In this document: positions 19,079 to 28,787 of the stretch, piece by piece
Numbering within the stretch: position 1 is the first letter of the stretch
How the letters are laid out: every line of letters begins with the position of its first letter
NCBI RefSeq assembly: GCF_007859715.1
Contig: NZ_SJPG01000001.1
Coordinates: forward strand, 3,374,728-3,438,727
Source of the DNA: Rubinisphaera italica
Lineage (GTDB): Bacteria > Planctomycetota > Planctomycetia > Planctomycetales > Planctomycetaceae
DNA: 64,000 bases
Direction of reading: 5' to 3'
Notes under the pieces: model-generated
Seen by the model: only the letters and a program-made list of their open reading frames with translations
The model's database searches: none
What the model was told of the DNA's origin: nothing
Program-made: the position numbers and the translations under genes

Positions 19079-20053
19079 TTAGAACTCACCAAGAACCTGG
19101 CCATCCTTCATTTGCCCAAGATAGCGGAAAGTTAAACGGTCGATGTTCTCAGAGATGAATCGAATGGAACCATCTGCCAGTGCAAACTGAGCTCCCCCTT
19201 TATGATAACTTCTGGCAAAGTTATACCGGCCCGAGAGTCCCCCTGCATTTCCATTTTCGCAAGGAGAATTCAGAAATGTTGTGCTTTTGCAGGAATAAAC
19301 ACGGTCGGGCACTGATGTATTAGGAGTTTCAGCTGTTGAGAAGGCATATGATCCATGAGGGGCTCCACCCCAGTAACCACCCAATCCTCCCCAACTGGCT
19401 CCTGTTGATCCCCGGATAATTCCTTCGCCCATCATAATGGTGTTGGTCGTCCCATCGGTAACACTCCGAAATTTAGTGTTCGAGCCTGTATAAAACATCC
19501 CCGTGGTTGGCTTGGCAACGACTGTTTGAGGGATTCCATTTGGATCGGTGCTGGTATTAACATCTCCTCCCGCACATACAACGTAATTCCCCTGAAACCC
19601 ATTGTCAGTCCCGCCACCACCTACGGCCGGACCTGCGGGATCAGAAGGGCACATGTAAACACTGACAGGAATCCCCGCTAATGATTTTGGAATCTGGTGG
19701 ACATATTCAGTCGTGTCTGCCTGATAGAGGTCAGATAGATTTCCCTCTTCAATAAATGGCAACATACAATGGAAAAAGCATTGGCGACGATGTCTTGAAC
19801 CACCGACTTCAGCCTGCCAGCCGTAAGGAAACACGGAATGTGTGTCATGATAATTGTGCATCGCCAGTGCCAACTGTTTAAGATTATTCTTACACGACGA
19901 TCTGCGAGCCGCCTCACGGGCCTGCTGTACAGCAGGCAACAAGAGAGCCACAAGTATTGCTATAATTGCGATCACTACGAGCAACTCAATAAGAGTGAAC
20001 GCACGTCTGCTGCACGAGAGAGTTTTCAGAGAGGTGACCTTAGGAAACTGCAT
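19079..20053 (-). CDS. DUF1559 protein with type IV pilin-like N-terminus
   Basis: The 324-residue product has a basic leader ending in [19 protein letters not shown], a prepilin peptidase site plus hydrophobic helix. The DUF1559 signature follows: [33 protein letters not shown]. The C-terminal block [18 protein letters not shown] and GQVLGEF is also typical. DUF1559 proteins are highly expanded in planctomycetes; they are thought to be pseudopilin-like surface or secretion components, but the role is not established. AAGGAG precedes the ATG. It forms a pair with the lipoprotein gene downstream. Confidence 0.93.
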   Translation of the reverse strand: MQFPKVTSLKTLSCSRRAFTLIELLVVIAIIAILVALLLPAVQQAREAARRSSCKNNLKQLALAMHNYHDTHSVFPYGWQAEVGGSRHRRQCFFHCMLPFIEEGNLSDLYQADTTEYVHQIPKSLAGIPVSVYMCPSDPAGPAVGGGGTDNGFQGNYVVCAGGDVNTSTDPNGIPQTVVAKPTTGMFYTGSNTKFRSVTDGTTNTIMMGEGIIRGSTGASWGGLGGYWGGAPHGSYAFSTAETPNTSVPDRVYSCKSTTFLNSPCENGNAGGLSGRYNFARSYHKGGAQFALADGSIRFISENIDRLTFRYLGQMKDGQVLGEF

Positions 20054-20427
20054 TACGAACTCCTTAACATCTAGAAAGAATAAATCTGTAAATCAGTATT
20101 AAAAAAACAAGGCACATCTCATGCCAAGGGAGTTCAACTCACTTCCCGAACTAAGTAATTTTACCGAACCGAGCGTAATATTAACTTTTTGAGTATAAAT
20201 CAGCATTTTTTCTCAAGTTCAACCAGGCATCTCTGCATGCCTGAAGATCTCTTCTGAATAAACATGAAGCACACTCCGCGCACTATTCAGGCAGAATCTC
20301 TTATTGATAATCTCTCCCGCGTATACATGTACACATTAAATCAGTATTCAAATTTTCCATTACATATCGATCCCCGCAATATTCAATGATGACACCAAAC
20401 CCCAGCATTCATTCAACAGATTCAGGC

Positions 20428-20464
20428 ATAAAAAAACCGGCGGCCTGAAGTTCAGGTCGCCGGT
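20428..20464 (-). terminator. Terminator for the S41 protease gene
   Basis: ACCGGCGGCCTGAA pairs with TTCAGGTCGCCGGT (one G-U pair, loop of 1 nt plus opened ends). On the minus strand this is followed by a run of T (A run at 20428-20436 on the plus strand). It lies about 135 nt downstream of the S41 stop codon. Confidence 0.75.
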
Positions 20465-20531
20465 CGGGTGATTGCCAGGTTGTCGATCAAGGTATCTTTG
20501 AAGTCAATATTCCAGTTTCTTGTTCAATGAG

Positions 20532-20582
20532 CTGCAGGAGCAATCTCGGAGTTCCGTTCATTTGATGTTTATGCTCCTGCAG
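20532..20582 (+). repeat. Inverted repeat, possible relic of the 105-nt repeat family (copy F)
   Basis: CTGCAGGAGCA and TGCTCCTGCAG are exact inverted copies 29 nt apart. The order CAGGAGCAA ... TTCATTTGATG ... CTGCAG resembles the middle and 3' part of the 105-nt repeat at 59815, but the terminal hairpin is not recognisable. It lies just downstream of the S41 protease gene. Confidence 0.35.
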
Positions 20583-20599
20583 GGGCATTGATTTTTCGA

Positions 20600-22150
20600 T
20601 TAACTGGTTGGCAATCGTTTCTTGGTCATCTGATTCACGATGTTCTGAGCCTGACCGTTGTCGATCATTTCCAGAGCTTTCGCGATGTCGTTGTCAATCG
20701 AAGTGATTCGATCGTTCTTTTCGATCACAACGTCTGGAGTGACTCCTGAACCGGCCATTTCGCGTCCGTTTGGTGAGTAAAACTTAGCTGTGGTCAGTTT
20801 CAGGTTTCCAGAAATTGTTCGCAGTGGCAAGTGAGTTTGAACAGTTCCCTTACCGTAGCTGGTTCGTCCGACAATCAAAGCTCGTCCGTTGTCCTGCATG
20901 GCAGCTGCGAAGATTTCGCTGGCTGAAGCAGAGTTTCCGTCGACAAGTACAACCATTGGCACTTTCCAGGTTTTTGCGAACTGAGCAGACTGTTTTGTGT
21001 TGTCTGAGTAGTTTCGGCCTCGTGTAGAAACAATTGTTCCTTCTGGCAAAAACTTGTCACACATTTCAACACACACGTTTAACAATCCACCAGGGTTTCC
21101 TCGTAAGTCCAGAACCAGACTCTTCATTCCTGCATTGTGAAGTTTCCACAAAGCTGCGTCTAATTGCTTAGCCGTTTCGTCAGCGAACTGATCAATTCGG
21201 ATGTAAGCGGTTCCGTTGGCAGCATCAATGATTCGAGCTTCAGAAACAGATTCCAGAACCAACGTTCCTCGTGTCACATGAATCAACTCAACATTTTCAT
21301 TTCGCAAGACCTGCAACAGAACCGGAGTTCCTGACTGGCCAGCCATCAGATTGGCGATGTCCTGCAGTGACTTGTTTTCCGTTGCTGTTCCGTTGACGCT
21401 GCTAATAATATCTCCTCGTTGAACACCCGCTTTTTCAGCAGGACTTCCCTGAACAGGTCGCACAACAACAGCTCCCTTTTCATGCTGCTTCATTTCGACA
21501 CCAATTCCGACCAGTTCTTCCCGTGATTTCAGATCAGCTCGTGGAGCAGATACCTGAACGTTTGGGTTGAAAGCTGAGTATTTATCGAGTGAATCGATGT
21601 TTCCCTGAATAAATTCCATTCCCATGGCAGCCGGGCTGATTCCAACTCCGCCAGCCAACTGGAACATGCTCCAGCTCATCGCCTGAGCAGCTTCATTGGC
21701 GTTCTTTACGTTGACGGCATCAGCCATTCGTCGCAATTCTGCCTGAGCCCGCTGCAAAGTTTCTGGAGAAGCTTTCACGTTGTTCGCTTTCAGAAACTCT
21801 GGATTTTCCAGAGCTGCAGCCACATGATTCAGTGCATGCTTTGTTCGATCCTGATAAGTATTAGGATCCACATGACGTTGATCAATCAAGTTGGACACTT
21901 CCATGAACAAGGTTCGCAGTTGCGTATCGTTTGTGCTGCTCAGGAACTGACGCAGTTTTGCGTCGTTAGTGCGATAGCTGATTCGCGACTGCACAGCTTT
22001 CGGGCTGAGGTCAGCCGCGAAGTTCTGAGCTTTCTGTTCCTGACCGAAGCCTGTTGAAACCAGTGACCCGAAAGCCAGCATGGTTGACAGTGTCATCAGT
22101 CGCAGTGATGGTTCCCATTTTTTCCAGTTTTTCTTGAACTTGTTTAACAT
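20600..22150 (-). CDS. S41 family C-terminal processing peptidase
   Basis: A 516-residue protein with a signal peptide (about residues 15-36, cleavage after STGFGQ or nearby). A helical N-terminal region precedes a PDZ domain (about 215-300: GIGVEMKQHEKGAVVV, GSPAEKAGVQRGDIISSVNG). The protease core shows LVLDLRGNPGGLL, VLVDGNSASASEIFAAAM (catalytic Ser near 405) and GRTSYGKGTVQT (catalytic Lys near 434). So the Ser-Lys dyad is intact. CtpA-type enzymes trim or degrade envelope proteins in the periplasm. AAGGAG lies 7 nt before the ATG. A terminator follows. Confidence 0.94.
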   Translation of the reverse strand: MLNKFKKNWKKWEPSLRLMTLSTMLAFGSLVSTGFGQEQKAQNFAADLSPKAVQSRISYRTNDAKLRQFLSSTNDTQLRTLFMEVSNLIDQRHVDPNTYQDRTKHALNHVAAALENPEFLKANNVKASPETLQRAQAELRRMADAVNVKNANEAAQAMSWSMFQLAGGVGISPAAMGMEFIQGNIDSLDKYSAFNPNVQVSAPRADLKSREELVGIGVEMKQHEKGAVVVRPVQGSPAEKAGVQRGDIISSVNGTATENKSLQDIANLMAGQSGTPVLLQVLRNENVELIHVTRGTLVLESVSEARIIDAANGTAYIRIDQFADETAKQLDAALWKLHNAGMKSLVLDLRGNPGGLLNVCVEMCDKFLPEGTIVSTRGRNYSDNTKQSAQFAKTWKVPMVVLVDGNSASASEIFAAAMQDNGRALIVGRTSYGKGTVQTHLPLRTISGNLKLTTAKFYSPNGREMAGSGVTPDVVIEKNDRITSIDNDIAKALEMIDNGQAQNIVNQMTKKRLPTS

Positions 22151-22743
22151 CTCTCGTCTCCTTTCGAATGTTGTGCTGAGAGCGGGTGTCTCACGTCCGC
22201 AATCAGAGGTTCATCTCTCGTCTCTTACATAGCGGCTGAACTCGGTGGCGGGTGTCATTCATTCCGGGCTCTCACCCCCAGTGACTGATAGCTCGTTGCT
22301 ATCCCTTGCCTCGTCGTCGCAACCGTTTCGTCCGTCAGGACTGAAAGGGTTTAATGCACTCCCCGTGCCAAACTTATTCCAGAAAAAAACGATTCCGCCA
22401 TATCCCCTTGATACAAATAGACTTAAATTTTCCTTGCACTTTTTACACATGTCCAAAACCTGTCGAAATTGCAATTTTGGGGTTGCAGAGATCGTTGCAA
22501 TTCATACGTGAGGGAAAGTTGACAAATCGCAATATTTTTTGGAAATAGTTGGATAAGACCTGAAAACAAGGGAATTAAGCTGAAATACAAGCACTTTTGT
22601 AGGTTGGGTTAGCGGAACGCGGAACCCAATTTTCGTTCCGCAAAATACGCTTTGTTGGGTTACGCTTCGCTAACCCAACCTACTTTCGATTTGTTATACT
22701 AGCCGTGACGGCACGCTCAATTTGGCTCCTCACGGATGATTTC
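22151..22743. other. 593-nt gap upstream of the S41 gene
   Basis: This region holds the S41 promoter side, a long palindromic repeat (listed at 22599) and otherwise A/T-rich sequence. Frames at 22245-22511 and 22354-22548 have no ribosome binding site or protein-like features. Confidence 0.45.
22599..22683. repeat. Palindromic repeat with GTAGGTTGGGTTAGCG ends
   Basis: The outer 16 bases are a perfect inverted repeat (GTAGGTTGGGTTAGCG and CGCTAACCCAACCTAC). Inner copies GGAACGCGGAACCCAA and TTGGGTTACGCTTCG continue the symmetry. The motif resembles short palindromic elements found dispersed in many unrelated bacteria. There is only one copy in this window. It lies directly upstream of the gene at 22744. 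Confidence 0.8.
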
Positions 22744-23544
22744 ATGCTGAAAATTTCCTCGTTGCATAATATGGAGACGGAGACCGCCCTTCGTCTCTCG
22801 ACGATTGCTGCGGATTCGCATTTACTGGAATCTGCCCTCGCACATTTTCCCCAGCAATTGGAGATAACCTCCTATCCTCAGTTGGATGATTTTCTAGCCA
22901 CCATTCATGAATCTGGTTATCCACAGCTCATTTTGATCTCGCAAACTCGTTGCGATCAGTACAACCGGTCGACGATCAACCAACTGCTCGATCGTTGTCC
23001 GCTCGCACGTTTTCTCGTGGTTCTTGGACCACTATGTGCAGCCGAGCGGAGAACTCGTAATCAATGGCCAGTCGCCTGGATGGTGCCAGAATGGGCTTAT
23101 TTTCAGCGTTTGCAGCGAGAAATCGAAGTCCTGTCCGATCAACGACCTGCCCTGCCACTCACCGCGTCACTCGAAGAAGTTGCCCGGTTCGATTTCGAAA
23201 GTATTGCTCCACAAAAGCATTCGGGAAAAGCAGCCATCATTTTCAGTCCCGATGCCATCTGGGCCAAAACGAGGGCATTGATCGAAGATCAATCCGACAG
23301 TTCAATTGTCTGTCATAATCCGCATGAATTAACGAAAGTCTTCATAGATTACCCGGATCTGCCCTTGATTTTCGATATGGATCCTCTGACTAGCGATCTG
23401 AAAACCTGGCTGGAATCAAATCGAACTCTGATCGAACAGCGATCAGCCCTCGCCTATTGCAACTGGCCGACCCAGTGCTTATTTGATAATTCCAAAGCCT
23501 GGGGATTCCAGGACTGCCGCTGCAAACTCGCACCACCACAATAG
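22744..23544 (+). CDS. Hypothetical protein, possibly two degenerate receiver-like domains
   Basis: I do not recognise the family. From ATG 22744 the product is 266 residues (GTG 22705 would add 13), soluble and without a signal. The first half (about 15-115) runs as alternating beta/alpha with RLSTIAADSHLLESALAHF and a strand PQLILISQTR, the place where a response-regulator receiver has its phospho-Asp. The second half (about 160-250) repeats the pattern with KAAIIFSPDAIWAKTRALI and LPLIFDMDP. This suggests two receiver-like folds without clear phosphorylation sites; that reading is inference. The next gene on the same strand is a true response regulator, which makes a regulatory role plausible. 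Confidence 0.6.
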   Translation: MLKISSLHNMETETALRLSTIAADSHLLESALAHFPQQLEITSYPQLDDFLATIHESGYPQLILISQTRCDQYNRSTINQLLDRCPLARFLVVLGPLCAAERRTRNQWPVAWMVPEWAYFQRLQREIEVLSDQRPALPLTASLEEVARFDFESIAPQKHSGKAAIIFSPDAIWAKTRALIEDQSDSSIVCHNPHELTKVFIDYPDLPLIFDMDPLTSDLKTWLESNRTLIEQRSALAYCNWPTQCLFDNSKAWGFQDCRCKLAPPQ

Positions 23545-24036
23545 GTCAGGCGAGCCGTGCCAGTTATGGCACGGGTATTGTCACGATCATTGTGCATTAT
23601 TTGCGAATCGATGCCGATTTGGAATCGCACTCACCCGAGCCATGGCTGGCTCGGGTCGCCATTTTCATTTCAAATCGTACTCTTGCACAGTAATTCCACC
23701 GGAATCGCACACCACTCTCGGCATTCTTCGATGAAGTATTCAACAATTTTTCTACACAAATTCGACTTTTCACAAAATTTAATATCTGTTATCACCCGCA
23801 TCTCACGAGGGTGCTGTCGGTTCTTCGACGGGCGATGGCACTGTGAGAAGATCCCATCACGATCAAATTCAAATAAAAGAGGTCGCCTCCTGGAGAAGCA
23901 AACTGGACATCGATGATCTATTGATGTTCTTGCGACTGCAGAATCAAATTTGAAAATGATCGAGAACCCCCTCCGCATATTCACGGATGAATATGCTGTT
24001 CGCCTTCGTCGAATGATAGGTGTCAAGGAGTTGACG
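23545..24036. other. Gap with hairpins and a relic repeat before the sigma-54 regulator
   Basis: At 23553-23656 there are small hairpins with GAGCCGTGCCA-TTA-TGGCACGGG and ACCCGAGCCA-TGGC-TGGCTCGGGT. The second half contains degenerate copy E of the 105-nt repeat. The open frame from 23950 to 24036 is in phase with the regulator gene, but its first part is repeat-derived DNA. I see no separate gene. Confidence 0.5.
23890..23961 (+). repeat. Degenerate 105-nt repeat, copy E
   Basis: The segment TGGAGAAGCAAACTGG, then about 30 nt, then TTGCGACTGCAGAATC and AAATTTGAAAATGATC matches the order and spacing of copy A (CAGGAGCAAACTCAG ... GGCGACTGCAGAAACC, ATTTGAAAATGGTC). The hairpin stem is partly lost. 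It abuts the possible upstream starts of the sigma-54 regulator gene. Confidence 0.5.
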
Positions 24037-25464
<1,428 letters not shown>

Positions 25465-25483
25465 ACTTCTGTTATCTCAAATT

Positions 25484-25521
25484 AAAAGCCGATGGAGAAA
25501 ATTCTCTATCGGCTTTTTTTA
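25484..25521 (+). terminator. Terminator after the sigma-54 regulator
   Basis: AAAGCCGATGGAGAA pairs with TTCTCTATCGGCTTT (with G-U and one mismatch), followed by an eight-base T run. It begins 20 nt after the stop codon. The reverse strand lacks a good T run at its end, so it mainly serves the plus-strand gene. Confidence 0.85.
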
Positions 25522-25538
25522 TTGAGTCAGATCATCAT

Positions 25539-26138
25539 CTATTTTTTCGCCTGTGCAGCAGCGACTTCTTCCTGTTCTGTTTTCACAGATTCTGTCACCT
25601 TCAACGCAAAGCGTTTTTCTTTTTCGGTATCTTCACGATAAACCATCTGGATTACGTCACCCGTTTCAAGATCTTTAGCTTCTGTAGCTTCTCCTTCAAA
25701 CTTGGTGGCATCAGTAGCGACATATTCAACTGGAATCGTTTTCGACTCTTCATTCAGTTCCGCTTTTTCATCCGGTTTGGGTATCAAGCTAATAATGTAA
25801 TTCTGACCCGACTCTCCTACAGCGACGATGGTTCCATCGATAACTGTGGTATCCGAAGCCACTGAAACCTTATCGCTGGTTTCTGAAACCGCTTCCGCCG
25901 CTGCACCCGCTGACGCAGCAACTTCATCTGTATTAACTGCAACTGTCAGAGCAATGGAATCGTCGGTTGAGTCACCACTGATCGAAAACCAACCCGCGAT
26001 CAATCCCCAGAGAAACACAACAATAAACAGACAGCCAACAATGGAAACTGTCCAACCCACTCCCATCATTCGGCGATTCCAGCTGATCGTTTCACTCTCA
26101 TGCTCTTCCGGATGATTATTTCGGTTACTGCCTGACAT
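25539..26138 (-). CDS. Hypothetical single-pass membrane protein
   Basis: I do not recognise a family. From ATG 26138 (AGGGGAGCAGGA upstream) it is 199 residues: a polar N-terminus (MSGSNRNNHPEEHES), one membrane helix at about 26-50 (GWTVSIVGCLFIVVFLWGLI), an Ala/Ser/Thr-rich linker, and a C-terminal beta-rich domain. The latter contains GTIVAVGESGQNYIISL and DLETGDVIQMVYRED, which resembles small OB/SH3-like domains. The final VAAAQAKK tail is low in complexity. The frame could extend to 26195 but without a ribosome binding site. It is convergent with the sigma-54 regulator across a terminator. Confidence 0.75.
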   Translation of the reverse strand: MSGSNRNNHPEEHESETISWNRRMMGVGWTVSIVGCLFIVVFLWGLIAGWFSISGDSTDDSIALTVAVNTDEVAASAGAAAEAVSETSDKVSVASDTTVIDGTIVAVGESGQNYIISLIPKPDEKAELNEESKTIPVEYVATDATKFEGEATEAKDLETGDVIQMVYREDTEKEKRFALKVTESVKTEQEEVAAAQAKK

Positions 26139-26448
26139 CGTCCTGCTCCCCTGTCTATGGTTCTCAATTAAACATGTACAAAAAGCAATATGCAAATGTC
26201 ATTCCAATGAGCTAAAGAAGGCATAAAAGCAGGTATTCTGCCTAAATATTGCTTGGTCTGGTCTCAACTTGACTCCTGAGAAGCCAATTCTGGCATTACG
26301 TCAAATCAGAGATAGGATGTAACTTTTGCAATCGATCTGAAATGAAAATTGAACCGCGGATGAACGCAGAAAACGCAGATGTTTTGTTGTCAATTTTGCG
26401 ATTTTACAAGCTGAGAAGCTCTGTGAGAAATCCGGATTATCGCTGAAT
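26139..26448. other. 310-nt gap between two minus-strand membrane-protein genes
   Basis: A block GAACCGCGGATGAACGCAGA near 26351 resembles GAACCACGGATGGACTCAGA near 28476 and is likely a short repeat relic. I see nothing else beyond possible promoter sequence. Confidence 0.4.
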
Positions 26449-27660
26449 TTATTGTTCAGTTGTCGAAGTAATGATGCGAGATTCCTCCAGAGTATTTCCA
26501 CTCAAGCAAGCTTGCAGGGCATGTCGATTTCTGACATTCGCGGTCCGGGTTTCTGTCTGAATTCGCGTGAGCAGCAAACCAACATTTTGAATTACGGCTG
26601 GACCATCTGGTGTTTTCAGTTCCAGTGACTTCTGAAACTTGAGATACAACCCTGCGACAACATCCGGCAACTCTTTGCGTGAGAACCAGCAGATCACAAC
26701 CACCGCAACAGTGACCAGAATCGCCATCGAAATGTTGTAGCTGACCGACAGTAATATTACGGCTGAAACAGTAGTCAGAATCATCACGGGTTTTCTGAAT
26801 TCAGCGGGACAGACTGAAATCGCGGCTGCGGTTAGCGCAAACCAGCCAATCGTAATCACTGCTGCCAAACCCGCGAACGGAAGCAACCATTGCCAGACTT
26901 CTCCCACCGTCGAACCAGTGACCGTCCAGCCCCAGATTTCGGAGGCAATCATCAATACTGGCAGAAATACGAGGAGATAGACGATCAACCCAACAAGACG
27001 GGCGACCGTATCGGCAATTGACTCCACACGCGGAAGTTTCCGCTCCACGGAATCCTGTTCAAGACGATCACTTTCTGTTACGGATTCCTCTCTCAAATCA
27101 TTCTCGGAATCCTCGTCCAGATTCAGCAATCGATCCTGCTCAGAAACTGCAGGCGAATCGATTTTCTTCAACTCCTGCGTCTCATGTGGGCACATCAATT
27201 CGAGTTGCCTTCGAATCGAGGGATTCTGAAAGACGGATAAAATTGAGCCGGCAATAAATCGAGCAATCGCCAATGCGATCAAGCATGTCAGAAGAATTAA
27301 CCAAAACTGCTGAGAGTAGCTGATCGCCACATCGACCCAAGGCAAATGAGCAGGATAAGTTTGCCGAAATTGCCAGGCCGTGAGAATTAGAACTGATGCG
27401 AAAAATCCCCAGCCCACGACAGAACTGGCTCGGATCCCCGATTTGTAATCCGCCGCATACAATGGCTTCCAGGGAGGAGTGAACAGCTCATCAAATTGAC
27501 GAGAACGCAAAAGCCAGACGAGTATCAGGCTGGAAAGATAGGCAATTACAAATCCAGAAATGCCGTAAATGGCAAGCTGAGTGAGAATCTCGGGATCACT
27601 CACAGAGAGAGTTTCCACATCTGAATTCGATATTTGAGAAATGACCCAGATTCCAGACAC
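26449..27660 (-). CDS. Hypothetical polytopic membrane protein
   Basis: I do not recognise a family. GTG 27660 is preferred because AAGGGA lies 6 nt upstream; the frame is open to TTG 27687. The product is about 403 residues with roughly eight membrane helices: one near ISGFVIAYLSSLILVWLL, two before residue 150, one pair near VGLIVYLLVFLPVLMI, and several more to about residue 340. Between helices 4 and 5 lies a charged acidic loop of about 60 residues (KKIDSPAV ... DSENDLREESVTE). The TM arrangement with a C-terminal cytosolic tail is reminiscent of mechanosensitive-channel accessory proteins in planctomycetes, but no signature of MscS is visible. Treated as unknown. Confidence 0.72.
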   Translation of the reverse strand: MSGIWVISQISNSDVETLSVSDPEILTQLAIYGISGFVIAYLSSLILVWLLRSRQFDELFTPPWKPLYAADYKSGIRASSVVGWGFFASVLILTAWQFRQTYPAHLPWVDVAISYSQQFWLILLTCLIALAIARFIAGSILSVFQNPSIRRQLELMCPHETQELKKIDSPAVSEQDRLLNLDEDSENDLREESVTESDRLEQDSVERKLPRVESIADTVARLVGLIVYLLVFLPVLMIASEIWGWTVTGSTVGEVWQWLLPFAGLAAVITIGWFALTAAAISVCPAEFRKPVMILTTVSAVILLSVSYNISMAILVTVAVVVICWFSRKELPDVVAGLYLKFQKSLELKTPDGPAVIQNVGLLLTRIQTETRTANVRNRHALQACLSGNTLEESRIITSTTEQ

Positions 27661-27928
27661 GTTTGATCCCTTCGACAATTTAAACAATATGACACCATTG
27701 CAGCGGACATGCTCGCAGATTGCAAGTCTTTGTCTACAAAGATGTTACTGAAAACAAATTGCGATGAATCAATCATTATCCCGCGTTGATTCCCTGTAAT
27801 ATTTTTCTATTTCGGCAAAATTCTTACCAGAAATTTGAGCGATAACCCCGGAATTTTCGTTTTCTACAGTGTTACATAATGAAAAAATTGTTTGAAAGCG
27901 GAAGGACGAACTTACAAGGAGGAGGACC

Positions 27929-28444
27929 ATGAGTATTAATAAGCTGAGCAATCAAAATCGAATCCTCAGAACAATCAATCGAGGATTAGCTTGGGCGATT
28001 GGAATTCCTGCAGCCTGGCTGGTGGTGTCGAGCAGTTATCAGTTCCAGCAGGGCTGGTCAGAAATAGAGTTTCTGATTGGATACCTGCTCCTGTACGCGG
28101 CTCTGGCAACCGGCTCGATGATTGTCCGCACGCCCTCCAGCGAATTGCCTTCAGTCACATTCTGGTGCGTCTGCGTTTTCCCGCTGGTGGGACTGGCCCG
28201 TCTGGCTGGATTGTTGCTTCATAGTGAATACTCCACCGGAGTTGAGCCCTCCTTCACCGGGACATTGCTCGCGATGACCTTGGGAACAATTTCACTCTTT
28301 GTCTTTATGAAGTGGGAAGAACGAAAAGACCTGCAGACGATGGGACCGTATCTGGATAACAATGCTGATGTACGATATGTCACGCTTCAGAAAGTTCCCA
28401 CTGTTTCGCAGTCAGCGATGCAGGAAGAAGCGAATCTGTGGTAG
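27929..28444 (+). CDS. Hypothetical four-helix membrane protein
   Basis: A 171-residue protein with an exceptionally good ribosome binding site (AAGGAGGAGGACC before ATG). About four hydrophobic helices are seen: near LAWAIGIPAAWLVVSS, IGYLLLYAALATGSMIV, FWCVCVFPLVGLARLAGLLL and GTLLAMTLGTISLFVFM. A polar C-terminal tail ends the protein. I do not recognise a family. It stands alone between a minus-strand membrane-protein gene and a repeat-rich gap. Confidence 0.7.
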   Translation: MSINKLSNQNRILRTINRGLAWAIGIPAAWLVVSSSYQFQQGWSEIEFLIGYLLLYAALATGSMIVRTPSSELPSVTFWCVCVFPLVGLARLAGLLLHSEYSTGVEPSFTGTLLAMTLGTISLFVFMKWEERKDLQTMGPYLDNNADVRYVTLQKVPTVSQSAMQEEANLW

Positions 28445-28596
28445 GCAGTAATCAATAACCATAGTCAATCATTTTTGAACCACGGATGGACTCAGATTTT
28501 CACGGATTCAATAGAGTTTGGACATCAACAAGGAACTCATCAATAAGAATGTCTGACAAATCAGTAAAAATCGTGGTTAGAAATATTATTTCACTT

Positions 28597-28680
28597 GGGT
28601 GGCGGGGGCGCTCTCGAAGAGAAGCCCCCGAAACTCATATTCCCGGGGGCTTCCGCTAACGCGGAGCGCCCCCGCCACCC
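28597..28680 (-). repeat. GC-rich cruciform repeat, copy R2
   Basis: GGGTGGCGGGGGCGCTCTCG ... AAGCCCCCG and CGGGGGCTTCCGC ... GCGCCCCCGCCACCC form the same structure as copy R1 but in the opposite orientation: the arm with GAAGAGAAG now comes first. It lies between the convergent genes at 27929 and 28788. Confidence 0.85.
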
Positions 28681-28739
28681 TTAATTAAACACTCTCAGTT
28701 AAGACGATTTCGTCAGGCAATGCCAGACCTACGGCTGAA

Positions 28740-28777
28740 AATTAAAAGTCCCCTCACCAATAAAGTGAGGGGACTTA
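28740..28777 (-). terminator. Terminator after the Gfo/Idh/MocA gene
   Basis: AGTCCCCTCAC pairs perfectly with GTGAGGGGACT across a 7-8 nt loop. On the minus strand it is followed by TTTTAATTTT. It is 11 nt past the stop codon of the oxidoreductase. Confidence 0.85.
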
Positions 28778-28787
28778 CCCTATTCAT

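Larger units (their letters stand above)
20054..20599. other. 546-nt gap between S41 protease and DUF1559 genes
   Basis: Besides the terminator and a possible repeat relic listed separately, this stretch is A/T-rich and holds the promoter region of the DUF1559 gene. GTATACATGTACAC near 20322 is a short palindrome. I see no coding frame with support. Confidence 0.45.
28445..28787. other. Repeat-rich gap between convergent genes
   Basis: The gap contains a relic GAACCACGGATGGACTCAGA (28476), the GC-rich cruciform copy R2, the short block TTTCGTCAGGCAATGCCAGA at 28708 (related to 59758) and the terminator of the oxidoreductase gene. No gene is supported. Confidence 0.6.

Noticed and set aside
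26351..28500. GAACC.CGGATG..C.CAGA blocks at 26351 and 28476 as a repeat family
   Set aside because: The match is only about 20 bases and degenerate; kept as a possible relic only.
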